DNA of 64,000 nucleotides from Symbiodinium natans. Lineage: Eukaryota > Sar > Dinophyceae > Suessiales > Symbiodiniaceae. The notes under the pieces are model-generated. The model saw only the letters and a list, made by a program, of their open reading frames with translations, was not told where the DNA came from and ran no database searches. The stretch lies in the NCBI GenBank assembly GCA_905221605.1, contig CAJNDS010002243.1:392501-456500 (forward strand). The letters are read 5' to 3'. Positions 38,196 to 49,179 of this stretch are shown one piece after another. Position 1 is the stretch's first letter, and each line of letters starts with the position of its first letter. Made by a program: the position numbers and the translations under genes.

Positions 38196-38594
38196 ATATA
38201 GAGGTTGTAGATAGATATATATATATATATAGGTTATAGACGGTTATAGAGTGGAATAAGATTAAGGGCGCCTTCGAGGGGTCCCCTCGGCTTACCCCTT
38301 ACGAAGCGCTGCCCTTGAGGAAGACCTCGAAGGAATCGGAGGCCGCCTCATCCTTGCATCTGAGGCTTGGGCGGCATGTGTAGCAAGGGCTTAGGGTTTA
38401 GGGTTTTTAGGGTTTTTAGGGTTTAGGGTTTAGGGTTTAGGGGGTAAAAGGAGGGACCCCTGGATGGGACCCTTAAATCTTATTCCCCTATGGAAACCTC
38501 CTAATATAAACCTTGCAGAGTCCCCATATGCCTCAGTAGCCTCGAACTGACCCCTAAGGTCCCTTATAAGGTTCCCTCCTCTCATCCCTTGAGC
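38071..38594. mobile_element. family K large foldback, 524 bp
   Basis: GCTCAAGGGACTAAAGGAGG GACCCTTATAAGGGACC pairs with GGTCCCTTATAAGGTTCC CTCCTCTCATCCCTTGAGC. The arms remain similar inward for about 200 bp (GGAATAAGATT, GAGGGGTCCC). The interior has TA microsatellites (38158-38232) and a short TTTAGGG array (38391-38440). Flanking CAA on both sides. It lacks a coding frame. Confidence 0.75.
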
Positions 38595-38916
38595 AATGTT
38601 GCCTGGTAGTGCAGGCAGTGCCCTTTGCCCGTTTTTGGCTCAAGGTCCCTTATATACAGGAACCAACCCCCCCTAAACGGGGTACCCGACCTATGATATG
38701 GTGACTACCAAGTCTGTTTTTCGTGTATGAAATCTAAAGACGCAGCTGGTTTGAGGCCATTTAGTCGCGCGTTTCGGAACCCTAAACCCTAAACCCTAAA
38801 CCCTAAACCCTGAGAGGTTTGGTGCAAGGTCTGCATGCCAAAATCAGCCGAGGCGGATGAAGAACTTCCACGGCACCGTCGCTGGAGCTGCATCTGGGTG
38901 TTCTGGAAGATTTGTG

Positions 38917-39035
38917 TCCTTAGGGTTTAGGGTTTAGGGTTTAGGGTTTAGGGTTTAGGGTTTAGGGTTTAGGGTTTAGGGTTTAGGGTTTAGGGTTTAG
39001 GGTTTAGGGTTTAGGGTTTAGGGTTTAGGGTTTAG
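38917..39035 (+). repeat. long perfect TTTAGGG array
   Basis: Seventeen uninterrupted units. It follows a 32-codon ATG-initiated plus frame (38835-38930) that ends inside it. Confidence 0.95.
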
Positions 39036-39399
39036 CATCCTTTTCGTAAAGAAGTAGGTATCTGAAGCAGCCCTGCCATATGCTCAGGGTTTGGAGGGGG
39101 GTACCCCCCAAAGTTTCAGGGAAAAGTTCCCTCAAAGATGCTGGACGAGCGGCTTGAGCTGAACTTAGGGTTCAGGGTTTAGGGTTTAGGGTTCAGCCAA
39201 GGTTCAGCTACGGATGTGATATCTTTTGTCAGCACGGTCGTCGAGTGGTATGCTGAAACCCTAGTACCCTAAACCCTAGAACCTTAAAACCTTAACCCCA
39301 AACCTCAAACCCGACACCCCTACACCCTTGAACCTCAAACCCTTAGAAACCCTAAACCCTTACAAGCCTGAAGACCGAAATCGTGTCCTATGGAGTCAA

Positions 39400-39508
39400 C
39401 CCTAAGGGTCCATGTACCTAATTATCGAATACTTGGGCCTTAAAGTACTTCCTATATAAGGACTTTTGGGTCTAAGTACATAATAATAAGGTACATGGAC
39501 CCTTAGGG
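39400..39508 (+). mobile_element. family D foldback element with CAA duplication
   Basis: 109 bp, nearly identical to 8889-8997. CAA flanks both ends. Confidence 0.9.
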
Positions 39509-40456
39509 CAAGTGAGCAAGGTTTAGGCACTTAGGCCTCGCAGCGTCACAGCTTTACACCTTTGGGGCTTTGTCTGGGACTCTTCGCTGCCCTCAGCCTT
39601 AAACCCTGAACCCTAAACCCTAAACCCTAAACCCTAAGCCCTAAGCCCTAAACCCTAAACCACCTTAGCCTTGAACCATGAACCCCAAACCCTAATTCCC
39701 TAAACCCTAAAATAAAGCCCCAGTCCTTCCGCGGCACCCTCCAAAACGGAGAGGCCTTCGACGCCCAACTCTATCACGTCAGTGTGCCGCCGCTTGCCAG
39801 CCTTGCGTATAGGGTTTACGGTAGGGTTTAGGGTTTAGGGTACCCAAAATTCACTGGGTTTTGGAGTCCTATACTTAAATACTTCTTTTGGGGTTCGGGG
39901 TTCCTATAATGGCTACTTCTACCTAAAAAGACTATACATTTGGTCCAGGGTCTACTCCTAAGTAGGGTTCAGGGACTGGGGGCTGCTTCGGGTTGTATAG
40001 GGCTCAAGGGTTTTCGCAGATTTAGGGCTTAGGGTTTAGGGTTCAGGGATTTGGGGATTTTCGGTTTTGGGTTTTTAGGGCTTTAGGTCTTGGCTTCAGC
40101 GTCTCAGGATATTTGAGTCCAGGCTTTTATGGGCTTAGTCTTGTGGGTGGAGGACCCTTTTCGCTTAGGGTCTAGGGCCTCGAGCATAGGGTCTACAATG
40201 CGCAGTCGGTTTAGTGTCGAGGGTTCAGTTTAGGGTTTATAAGGCCTGAGACCTGGCATAAACTCCGAACTCCAAAGTTTGGGAACACCTTGCGAAGAAC
40301 CCTACACCCTGAACCATCTGCACTTGTCTGCTTGCTGGTTCTCAACCTCTGCGCAGAACTCAGGCACACCTCTAATTTCCCACAAGCAAAAGTTCCCAAA
40401 CAGTATACACCCTAGACCGTGTAGATGTCCAAGGCTTTAGGGTCTACAGGGCTGTA

Positions 40457-40538
40457 CACCCTAAACCCTAAACCCTAAACCCTAAACCCTAAACCCTAAA
40501 CCCTAAACCCTAAACCCTAAACCCTAAACCCTAAACCC
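40457..40538 (-). repeat. interstitial telomere array (CCCTAAA)n
   Basis: About twelve perfect units. CAGGGCTGTAC and CAGGGTTTTAC flank it, a weak candidate duplication. Confidence 0.93.
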
Positions 40539-41280
40539 TTTCAGGGTTTTACGCGTCTTGGGTAGCCCAGGAGCCTCCTCTCCGAAGAGGCCCAGCATTT
40601 GATCGGCATCGCCGCCAGCGTCCTGACAGATGCCTGGCCAGCCGAAGGGTTTGGGGGTTTAGGGTTTAGGGTTTAGGGTTTGGGGGTTTAGGGTTTAGGG
40701 TTTAGGGTTTAGGGTTTAGGGTTTAGGGTTATTTCGGGTTTCGGATTTCGGGTTTAGGGCTTTCTCTAAATTAGGGTCCTTTTGGGGGGCGTCCTTTTGT
40801 TTTATAGGTATCGGATGCCGTTCTATCTGGGGGACCCAAGCAGAGATCCTACTTTAGAGAGCTACCCCAATGAATGTTGTGGGTGGGGGGGGGGGTGGTC
40901 GCTGAGGCTTAGGGCTTAGGATGTTGCAAGAATTGGCAACTTCCCCTATTGCATAGCTGTAGGCGCATGGTTGCCAAGTAGTTTCTGGGGCGGTTGCAAG
41001 ATGTCTCGTCTTTGTCACGAGCGCAACTTGCAATCCCAAGGGTTAACTGTTAGCTAGGAATCTGGGCAAGCAAGCCTTGAGTGCACACGCGATCTGAATA
41101 AGCTGAGAGGAAAGAAGCACCAGCACCCGTCGCACTCCCGGAAAACTCCTCCATGTGGTTGCCCTAAACCCTATGAATCCTCAACCCTGAACTCCAAAAG
41201 AACCTGGCCCGGCCCCGAACCCAGCCTAGCTATTGCCGCAAAGATCCCCAGGGTTGGGTTCTATGCGTGTGTTTTGCTTG

Positions 41281-41460
41281 TGTGTGAGTGTGACTGTGAC
41301 TGTGACTGTGAGTGCAAGTGCGAGTGCGAGTGCGAGTGCGAGTGCGAGTGCGAGTGCGAGTGCGAGTGCGAGTGCGAGTGCGAGTGCGAGTGCGAGTGCG
41401 CGCGCGTGCGTGTGCGAGTGTGCGTGTGCGTGCGCGTGCGTGTGCGAGCGAGTTTGAGTG
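41281..41460 (+). repeat. GAGTGC hexamer satellite
   Basis: GTGACT units give way to about fourteen GAGTGC units, then GCGTGC/GTGTGC. All frames are open (Ser-Ala, Glu-Cys or Arg-Val repeats), so the 74-94 codon frames here are artefacts. Confidence 0.95.
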
Positions 41461-41822
41461 TGAGTGTGGTGTGTGTTTGGGGGGTTGTTGGGACCGCGCA
41501 GAAAGTGTTGAGTTCCGGGCCGGGTGGACGGCTGGAAGATTAGAGCTTCGCGGGTTTCACAATCGTAGGGTACTAACGGTACTAAATTTACAGTAGGGCA
41601 TCCAAGATGAGGGTGCCTTCTGGGTGCCTAGGGATGGGTTTTAGGGTTAGGGTCTTGCGTTTAGGGTTCAGGGTTTAGGGTTCCGTTTTCGGGGTTTAGG
41701 GTTTAGGGGTTAGGGCTTTGGAATGTCGGGTTACCTTTTTCTTCGACCCTGCCCCCTTTGAGCACCCCTACAACCCGGAGCTCGGCGTGTGCGAGTGGTG
41801 CGTGGCCGTTTGGGGTATGAGT

Positions 41823-41993
41823 CTAAGGGCAGTTTCATGGGCCCTCAATATATTCCCACACCTCCTTAAAAGGGTTCTGATGCATGGGCCCTAAGCCCTA
41901 AACCGTAAACCCTAAACCCCAATATAAGGGGTATAGACTGGGCACCCTTTCAAGGGCCCATGCTAAGGGGCCATGTAACTACTCTAGAGTGAA
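41823..41993 (+). mobile_element. family C element with a short telomere insert
   Basis: CTAAGGGCAGTTTCATGGGC CC... GGGGCCATGTAACTAC. Compared with 21966-22096, about 30 bp of CCCTAAG/CCCTAAA repeat lies in the centre (41890-41920). Confidence 0.6.
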
Positions 41994-42027
41994 ATATTTG
42001 GTACAAAGACCGGGGCACAGCTCGAAA

Positions 42028-42123
42028 CTTAGGGAGTTTAGGGTTTAGGGTTTAGGGTTTAGGGTTTAGGGTTTAGGGTTTAGGGTTTAGGGTTTAGGGT
42101 TTAGGGTTTAGGGTTTAGGGTTT
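42028..42123 (+). repeat. interstitial telomere array (TTTAGGG)n
   Basis: Thirteen perfect units. Confidence 0.95.
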
Positions 42124-42143
42124 CTAGGCCTTTTAGGGTGTAT

Positions 42144-42257
42144 CCTGGCTGTCTTCTGACTGGCTCTTGGGACTTTAACTTGTTGAGGGGTTTTGTAGCA
42201 ACCACAAGAAGCAGCCTAGAAGTGAAACTTTTAGGAGGGGCTAACAAGTCAGCCAAG
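42144..42257 (+). mobile_element. family I foldback element with GTAT duplication
   Basis: CCTGGCTGTCTTCTGACTGG to GCTAACAAGTCAGCCAAG, with GTAT on both sides (42140-42143 / 42258-42261). Confidence 0.8.
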
Positions 42258-42454
42258 GTATAAGGTTTAGGGGGTTTATAGTAACCCTAAACCCTAAACC
42301 CTAAACCCTAAACCGCCTAAACCCTAAACCCTAAACCCATAGGGTTTATAGGGTGGGGGCATCCTTGGGCTGTCTCCAGAAATCCTCGAGCCTGCGAGTT
42401 CTCAAACCCCGAAGCCTTGAGCCATAATTTTTTTAAGTCCTACAAAGCCACTTA

Positions 42455-42650
42455 AACCCCTAAATCCCTAAGCCCCTAGACCCCTAGACCCCTTGAAGCC
42501 CTAGAAACCCCTAAACCCCTAAACCCCTAAACCCCTAAACCCCTAAACCCCTAAACCCCTAAACCCCTAAACCCCTAAACCCCCCTAAACCCCCCCCTAA
42601 ACCCCCCCTAAACCCCCCTAAGCCCCTAAACCCCTAAACCCCTAAGCAAA
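42455..42650 (-). repeat. CCCCTAAA octamer array
   Basis: About twenty units of 8 bp (CCCCTAAA), with a few longer C runs (CCCCCCTAAA). A second octamer array lies at 46225-46345. Neighbouring arrays keep the 7 bp unit. Confidence 0.9.
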
Positions 42651-43112
42651 ACCCTAGGATCCTTTCTCAAGTTCTCAGGAACCCGACTCAGTTGGCATGA
42701 TCCCCGAGGATGAGGAGGCGAAGTTTTTCCGCAGGCTTAGGATTTAGGGTTTAGGGTTTAGGGTTTAGGTTTTAGGGTTTAGGGTAATTTTTAGTGTTTA
42801 TACGGTTTTATGGGGTTTATGGGGTTTATGGGGTGAAACCTCAACTCGAGAAAGGCAACGCTACCACTGCCCACGATGAAGGTCTCCATGTCCTGCATTT
42901 TTGCATCACCACGGTTTTCTCAAGGAGAATGATGACAGGAAGAATGATAACGTGAGGGTTTAGGGTTTAGGGTTTAGGGTTTAGGGTTTAGGGTTTAGGG
43001 TTTGCGGTATAGGAAACTTCTACTCCTTTTTTTACTACAGCAACTGGGCAGTCGGGTATGGTTTAGGGTTGATATAGGGCGTCTCACTCCGCTCACGGCA
43101 CTTGTCAATCCA

Positions 43113-43192
43113 AACCCCTAAACCCTAAACCCTAAACCCTAAACCCTAAACCCTAAACCCTAAACCCTAAACCCTAAACCCTAAACCCTAAA
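43113..43192 (-). repeat. interstitial telomere array (CCCTAAA)n
   Basis: Eleven units, nearly perfect. Confidence 0.93.
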
Positions 43193-43540
43193 CGCTAAGC
43201 TTCAAACTCAAAACCTGGGCCTGGGCTCCCATCTGAGAGGACTTGGTGGGTAGAGGGCTTTGGCTTTTGGGAATGGGATTTCGGGCGCAGGGTGCTCGGA
43301 GCACTTGGGGAGGATTGCTTTAGGGTTTAGGGGTTTAGGGTGTATAGGCTTTCGGGGTTTAGGGTTGTCCTTCTGCAGAGCTCCAGACTCAAGGCAGGAA
43401 GGGACCTTCCAGCTGGTTCTTCTATCCCTTTGCTCGAACTCAGCCTAAACCTTCCGGCCTAAACCCTGAACGAGTTAGCGCTTGGCGGCACAAGCCTGTA
43501 AACCCTGTGACCCTCAACTCTACACCCTGTAAACCCTGAG

Positions 43541-43683
43541 CCCTGAACGCCTCCACCTTGGCGGCAGGTGCTGGAGTCAGCTTCATACCTGCCACCCTCG
43601 AGGTCGCCGTCTGCTTTCGGAACCAGCCACTCTGGCTCTCATTCGCAGAAAGCGATACAGACGGCTTCTACGTAGGGCTTTAG
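43541..43683 (+). CDS. 47-codon open frame, unrecognised
   Basis: Open on the plus strand to TAG at 43681-43683. The residues alternate hydrophobic and polar (L-E-V-A-V-C-F-R-N-Q-P-L-W-L). A GTAGGG donor-like site lies near the end. No family is recognised. Confidence 0.15.
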
Positions 43684-43845
43684 GGCTCATGAAGGATGAT
43701 AAACCCTAAACCCGAAAACCGCAGACCCGAAAACCCGACAACCCGAAAATCCTTAAACCCTGAACCCTAAACCCTAAACCCTAAACCCTTAACCCTAAAC
43801 CCTAAACCCCCTCCCGTCCATGATTCTGCGATTCCATTCTTGGGT

Positions 43846-43914
43846 TCTATGGGGTATAAAAGGGGGTCGCCTTTTCAGGGCCCATCTTAAGGGACCATGC
43901 AACTACCATCAGAT
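43846..43914 (+). mobile_element. family C right-hand fragment
   Basis: TCTATGGGGTATAAAAGGGG ... TTTCAGGGCCCATCTTAAGG GACCATGCAACTAC matches the right part of 41823-41993. Immediately followed by a T-run/G-run junction (43934-43971). Confidence 0.55.
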
Positions 43915-44089
43915 ACGATTGGGGTACCCGTTGTTTTTTTTTTTTTTTTTGTTTTTTTTTTTGAGGGGGGGGGGTCCGCTTGTAAGCGGGGGGGGGGGAA
44001 AGGTCAGCGAATGGGGTGTGGGTGGCAGGGGGTGGGGGGGGGCGGGGGAGTGCTCTAATCTATCTGGGGTATAAAATGGGTATCTTGGG

Positions 44090-44485
44090 AAATACCCGTA
44101 TGCTGCACTTCTCTGCTTGGTCTTCACATGTTGGGGCGTAGGGATGGTGGTGTTGTCAAGTCTATGCGTCTTATGTGACGTGGCATGAAAACCTCAAGGG
44201 AATCCGTGCTTTCGCGTTGTCAAGACGGCCAAAACCTCTCGAAGTTCTCAGCCAAATTGGATTACGCCTGCCCTCAGCCCAATTTTGTCGAATAGTGTAC
44301 AGCCTCCTTAGATGAATATGAAGAACATGATGGAAACTTAATGATATCTGTGACATGCGCATGCTGAGAATGGCATATAGCCAGAATGCTGAGAAGGAAG
44401 ATGATGGTGGTGACTGTGACCATGATCATGATTCTGCATGACTTTGTTGGACTGCGCTGCTTCAAGTTTTCTTGGAGCCAGCCAT
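44090..44485. other. unique island without telomere repeats
   Basis: About 390 bp, AT-richer, with two overlapping minus-strand frames of 63 codons each. No conserved motif is recognised. It ends where a CCCTAAA array (44493-44590) begins. Confidence 0.4.
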
Positions 44486-44808
44486 AGTTTCTAACCCTAA
44501 ACCCTAAACCCTAAACCCTAAACCCTAAACCCTAAACCCTAAACCCTAACGCCTAAACCCTAAACCCTAAACCCTAAACCCTAACCCTAGGGCAGCTTCG
44601 TCTCGGGGCTGTGGACCAACGGCTTGAAAAATCTAGAGAACCCCCCTGAAGCTTAGTAGCTGACTGAGTACACTTTACACTTTTTTGGATACGATCATCC
44701 CGCTATAGAACTGAAAGTGGACACTTTCTTGGGGGCTTATGAATTAGCGGAAAATAGCCCTAAACCCTAAACCCTAAACCCTATGTTAAGGGTTTAGGAA
44801 CTAAGAAA

Positions 44809-45108
44809 GTGCAAGCCCCTTGCAAGGCTTTGCTTCAAGAGAGAAGCAGCTTGAGCGCATCCAGGCAAATCGCAGAGTTGCGCTCACAGCTGGCAGATGT
44901 TCCTGCAACCGCATCTGCTGAGGTACGGGAGATGCACGATCAGGCCATCCAGCAGGAAGGGGAGGTGGACAGCTGGTTCTCGACATTTATGGCAGCACCT
45001 TCGTCGATGCCTGCTGCTACGGCAGAGGCACGCCATAGCCGGCATCGAAACCTTGAGCATGCTGAGTCTTTCCGACGACATGCTGTTTCAGTTGGATTGA
45101 GAGGATGA
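44809..45108 (+). CDS. 99-codon open frame with coiled-coil-like start
   Basis: GTG-started frame; the real exon edge could be further upstream. The first half is rich in Gln, Glu, Ala and Leu (Q-I-A-E-L-R-S-Q-L-A), compatible with a helix or coiled coil. The second half is Ala/His/Arg rich. An internal GAG|GTACGG could be a splice donor. A shorter plus frame and two minus frames overlap it. No family is recognised. Confidence 0.25.
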   Translation: MQAPCKALLQERSSLSASRQIAELRSQLADVPATASAEVREMHDQAIQQEGEVDSWFSTFMAAPSSMPAATAEARHSRHRNLEHAESFRRHAVSVGLRG

Positions 45109-45237
45109 CTGAAGCTGGCGCAACTCCTTCAGCGGGGACCCACCTTCGGCATCAACAGCCCAAGGTCCTACAACTCCTAAACCCTTAACACGCCATTATC
45201 CCTAAGTGCATCCCCTAGACAAGAACCCCTAAACAAA

Positions 45238-45324
45238 CCCTAAACCCTAAACCCTAAACCCTAAACCCTAAACCCTAAACCCTAAACCCTAAACCCTAAA
45301 CCTAAACCCTAAACCCTAAACCCC
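45238..45324 (-). repeat. interstitial telomere array (CCCTAAA)n
   Basis: About twelve units, one shortened by a base, which shifts the phase at 45300. Confidence 0.93.
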
Positions 45325-45354
45325 CAAAGCCCCCAAACCCCCAAAACCCAATAC

Positions 45355-45450
45355 CATTTCTCAAGCCTGAGGCCCTCGTCGACGGTTGATGCCAAAGACT
45401 ACCGAATCAAGCAGCTCCAGCGGTTCGAGCCTTTCCCCCTGCATTCCTGA
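45355..45450 (+). CDS. short exon-like frame
   Basis: Open to TGA at 45448-45450. Charged and polar composition (V-D-A-K-D-Y-R-I-K-Q-L-Q-R-F-E). It lies between decayed repeats. No family is recognised, and the length alone is not significant. Confidence 0.12.
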   Translation, partial: HFSSLRPSSTVDAKDYRIKQLQRFEPFPLHS

Positions 45451-46224
45451 GTTTCAAGTTTTCCTTTAAAGTTCATGGGGTCTGGGTTTAGGGTTTGGGG
45501 TTTGGGGTCTAGGGTTGAACCCTAAACCCTAAAACCCGTAGGGTTTAGAGTGTAGGGTTTAGGTTTAGAGCGCATCCTGCATGTCTGACCTTGAAGTTTG
45601 AGGGCTTAGGTTTTGCAAGGAGACCAAAAGTCACGCATAGAAGACAGTTGTTGAGATTGTGGGGGTTCAGGGTTCATCTGCGAGCTCTTGACACCCCGAA
45701 GCCTGCACCCTATAAATCCTAAACGCTACACCCGCTCAAATCCAAAACACGAAGCCCGATTGTACATCCTAAACACTAAACCTATCAGCCCAAAACCCTA
45801 AACCCTACACCCTGAGCCCTAAACCCTAAACCCGAAACCCTAAACCCTAAACCCTAAACCCTACCTGTCGATGTCTTTGCCCCTGAGCGCGTGAGGTTCG
45901 CAACCGCCGCAGTCTCCGGGCTGGGGTTTGTTCCCCTACCTCGGAGAAGGCCTTCAGGAGGCCATTCAGGGTTTAGGGTTTAGGGTTTATAGGGTTATAG
46001 GGTTATAGGGTTTTGGGTTTAGGGTTTAGGGTTTAGCGTTTAGGGTTTAGAAGCTTAGGGGATTCGGGTTTAGGGGTTTTATGGAGTAGGGTTTAAGGTT
46101 TACGTACCAGGGTGGGTCTTCACGCCCTGAGCCCCTATACCCGAAGTCCCAAACCTCGTAAGAGAATGAAGCCTGACGCGTGGGGGAACTTGAGGCGACG
46201 TTTGGGGTTAAGGCTTAGCTGGTA

Positions 46225-46345
46225 AACCCTAAACCCCTAAACTCCTAAACCCCTAAACCCTAAACCCCTAAACCCCTAAACCCCTAAACCCTAAACCCTG
46301 GACCCCTAAACCCCTAAACCCCTAAACCCCTAAACCCTAAACCAG
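46225..46345 (-). repeat. CCCCTAAA octamer array, copy 2
   Basis: About fifteen units mixing CCCCTAAA with a few CCCTAAA. Confidence 0.85.
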
Positions 46346-46739
46346 AAATACCCTGAACTCTGAACCTTTTCAGCCCAAAACCTCAGCAGCTCTAGCGTCG
46401 GGGGACGTTTCTCGACAGAGGACTTCAGAGTTTAGGGCTCAAGCTTCAGGGCTTTTGGGTTTAGGGTTTAGGGTTTAGGGTTTAGGGTTTATTGTTTCAC
46501 AACATTTTGAGTTTTTGTGTTTTAGGCTTGCGGGCTGCAGGGCTTGTAGTTTTAGGGTTTTGGGGCAACCCTCTTGTTTTGAAGATTCCTGGCACAGATG
46601 AAGTCATTAGATCCCCTCACATTCAGCCGATCAAGCCTGCGATCTCCCCAGTCGCGCGCACGAAGCACTCTACAAACCACCTCTTCCTAAACCTTAACCT
46701 TAATTTCCCTAAACCCCAAACCCTAAACGCTAAACCCGA

Positions 46740-47100
46740 TAAACCCTAAACTCCCTAAACTCTAAACTCCCTAAGCCCTATAAACCCTAAACCCCCTAAA
46801 CTCCTTAAACTCCCTAATCGCCCTAAACCTAAAAAAGCCACCTCTTCCTAAACCTTAAACCTTAAACCTGAAACCTTAAACCTTAAACCTTAAACCTTAA
46901 ACCCTAGACCCTAGACCCTAAACCCTAAACCCTATAAACCCTATAAACCCTATAAACCCTATGAACCCTATAACCCCTATAAACCTTAAACTCCCTAAAC
47001 CCTAAACTCCCCAACCCTAATAAACCCTGAACTCCCTAAGCTCCTTAAACTCCCTAAGCTCCCTACACCTAAAAAAGCCACCTCTTCCTAAACCCTAAAC
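46740..47100 (-). repeat. decayed CCTTAAA / CTCCCTAAA / CCCTATAAA repeats
   Basis: A 360 bp stretch of degenerate telomere-type repeats. AAAAAAGCCACCTCTTCCTA AACC appears at about 46830 and again at 47074, a larger repeated period of about 240 bp. Confidence 0.6.
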
Positions 47101-47463
47101 GCCCCTACAACAACCGTGCAGGTTCAGCACGTGAGCCTCGTGGTGGACCTCGCCACTGGAGGCGATGGCTATGCCGCGCCTCGCCGGGGACACCGTCGGG
47201 TTCAGGATGTTGGGGGGGGGGGGGGGTTTAGGGTTTGGGGTTTAGGGTTTTGAGTTTAGGGGTTAGGGTTTAGGTTTTGGGGTATACCTTTGTTTGGGGT
47301 CCTCATTATAAATAAGTTAATCCTACTATTTGGAGGTCTATCTTGGGGATCCTTTCTTATTGTTGTAAACCCTCCATGGTAGGGTCGCGAAGAACTCCTA
47401 AACAAACAAGTATCACGTTTGTAGACAAATAAAGACATCTGAGGTAAATTGGCAATTTGTTTT

Positions 47464-47520
47464 GTTTTTTTTTTTTTTCTCTCTCTCTCTCTCTCTCTAA
47501 TCTCTCTAATCTCTCTAATC
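47464..47520 (+). repeat. poly-T and CT microsatellite
   Basis: A run of about 14 T, then about ten CT, then three CTCTCTAAT units. Confidence 0.9.
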
Positions 47521-47832
47521 ATACCCGCGTTGTTTTTCGCGATGGGAGGCAGGGGCTGCTCGGACCCATTGTGGGCACTTGTTCCCGTTAGTTGGCACCT
47601 GGCAGAGCACACGCCGATCCTTGCTTTTGAGCCGCGGGGGAAGTTGTGGCAGCTTAAGGCGAGGGCTCAAGAAGGCCCACCCCAAAAATCAAGACCCTCC
47701 ATCCCCTGAAACCCTAAACCCTAAACCCTAAACCCTAAACCGTAAACCCTGAATCCAAACTACACCCTGGGCGCCCACCGGGGACTTGAGGACCTCGAAA
47801 CTCAGAGGTTGCCAGCAACTTAAGAATACAAG

Positions 47833-47973
47833 ATTATAGGGTTCTAAAGGGAGGGGGGTTCAAGGGTGGTATGTACCCCAAGGTTCTCTAGTACTCCCCC
47901 ACTTCTCCTGAGTCTTCAATAAGGTTCCCTAGGTACCTACCCCCCATGAACCTCTCCCTTAAGAACCCTATAA
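47833..47973 (+). mobile_element. family Q foldback element, uninterrupted
   Basis: ATTATAGGGTTCTAAAGGGA GG to CCTCTCCCTTAAGAACCCTATAA. Interior as in 31639-31906, but without telomere repeats. Confidence 0.7.
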
Positions 47974-48100
47974 AGATGAGAGGTCGCCTCTTTTGTGTTG
48001 CAAAGGATTGACAAGGGGAACCCAGACTCTACACAAGGAAAGAAGGGTACTAAGGGGGCTTTTCTGCAGAATACCAAGGGTTTAGGGTTTAGGGTTTAGG

Positions 48101-48300
48101 GCGTCTCGCCGCGCAGCGGCAGCAGATACCATGTGGAAATGGCGCCCCTACACACCCAGGGGGTGTGGGGGGGGGGGGGGGGCGGCATGTGGGCGAAGGC
48201 ATCTGTTTTCAATGCATTCCAACAATTTTCATTGGTGCTGGTTCTTTCTCCCCACACGCTGTGAGCTTTCACAGGCCACCACCCAAACCACTGCCTTTTT
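48101..48300 (-). repeat. inverted duplicate, part 2 (partner 18421-18636)
   Basis: Reverse-complement match to 18421-18636, starting at the same telomere-repeat junction. The G run is 16 here. Confidence 0.8.
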
Positions 48301-48600
48301 GATTTTGGGGGTTTAGGACCCTTGCTTCAAACTTGCTTTTAGCGGGAAAAAGAGGGGGCGGGGGGCCAGGGGCCAAGGGCCACGGGCCAGGGGGGGCCAA
48401 AGGGGGCCAAGACCAGGGATCGCCAGAGGCTGGGTCTGTGTTTGTTGGGGTCGGAAAAGTACCCCTCAGAAAAAACGTCCACCGAAGGATTCCGGGTTAG
48501 GCGTTAGGGTATTCTCACCAAGAGGAGGATCATGGGGTTCCCCTTATAAGAGAAAAGGCACCACTTCGGGGGTGGCAAGGCCCAGCCCAAGGGGCAGAAT

Positions 48601-48728
48601 TCGACCACTCTCCAATGCCTCCACCTATTGTCCATCCAGTAAAGGTGTATCTCGCTGCCGGGCAATTCTGGGTCCAGGCACCCTAGTAAAGGGTGGGTAC
48701 GGCCTAAGCAGGCCGCCGGGTGGGAATT
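48601..48728 (-). repeat. inverted duplicate, part 1 (partner 18041-18160)
   Basis: Reverse-complement match, ending at GGGTGGGAATTTAGGG. The order and spacing of the two parts differ little between copies, but the 300 bp between them does not align by eye. Confidence 0.7.
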
Positions 48729-49179
48729 TAGGGTTTAGGGTTAGGGCCAGGGTTGAGGGTTGAGGGTTTAGGGTTTAGGGCTTAGGCCCACAATGGAGGC
48801 AGCTTCCAAGCGCGTTGTGCTTGTGACCCTCCACTCCCAAACCCTAAACCCTAAACCCCAAACCCCAAACCCTATACCCTTCCGAGCCCAACCAAAAAGG
48901 AGCCGAAGATTCGTTCATGCAGCGTCAGCCCGGTTAGGGTTGCTAAGGCTGACTGCGGCTGAGTGGGGGCTTAGGGTTCTGGTTTAGGGCTTAGGGCTTA
49001 GGGTCTTAGGATTTGGGGGTTCACTGCTTAGGGCCTTTTAAGGCTGAAGTGGGGCTTAGGGTTCAGGGTTTCCTAAATCCTACACCCGAACCGCCCTAAA
49101 CCCTAAACCCTAAACCCTAAACCCTAAACCCTAAACCCTAAACCCTAAACCCTAAACCCTAAACCCGAACCCTAAACCG

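Noticed and set aside
41233-41596. Ser-Ala, Glu-Cys and Arg-Val repeat frames of 74-94 codons
   Set aside because: They are the three readings of the GAGTGC hexamer satellite.
45410-45450. GGTTCGAGCC resembling a tRNA T-loop
   Set aside because: No matching acceptor stem, anticodon arm or D-arm could be folded around it.
47256-47612. 118-codon minus frame with an Arg-Glu repeat
   Set aside because: The repeat comes from the CT microsatellite, and the remainder overlaps decayed repeat.
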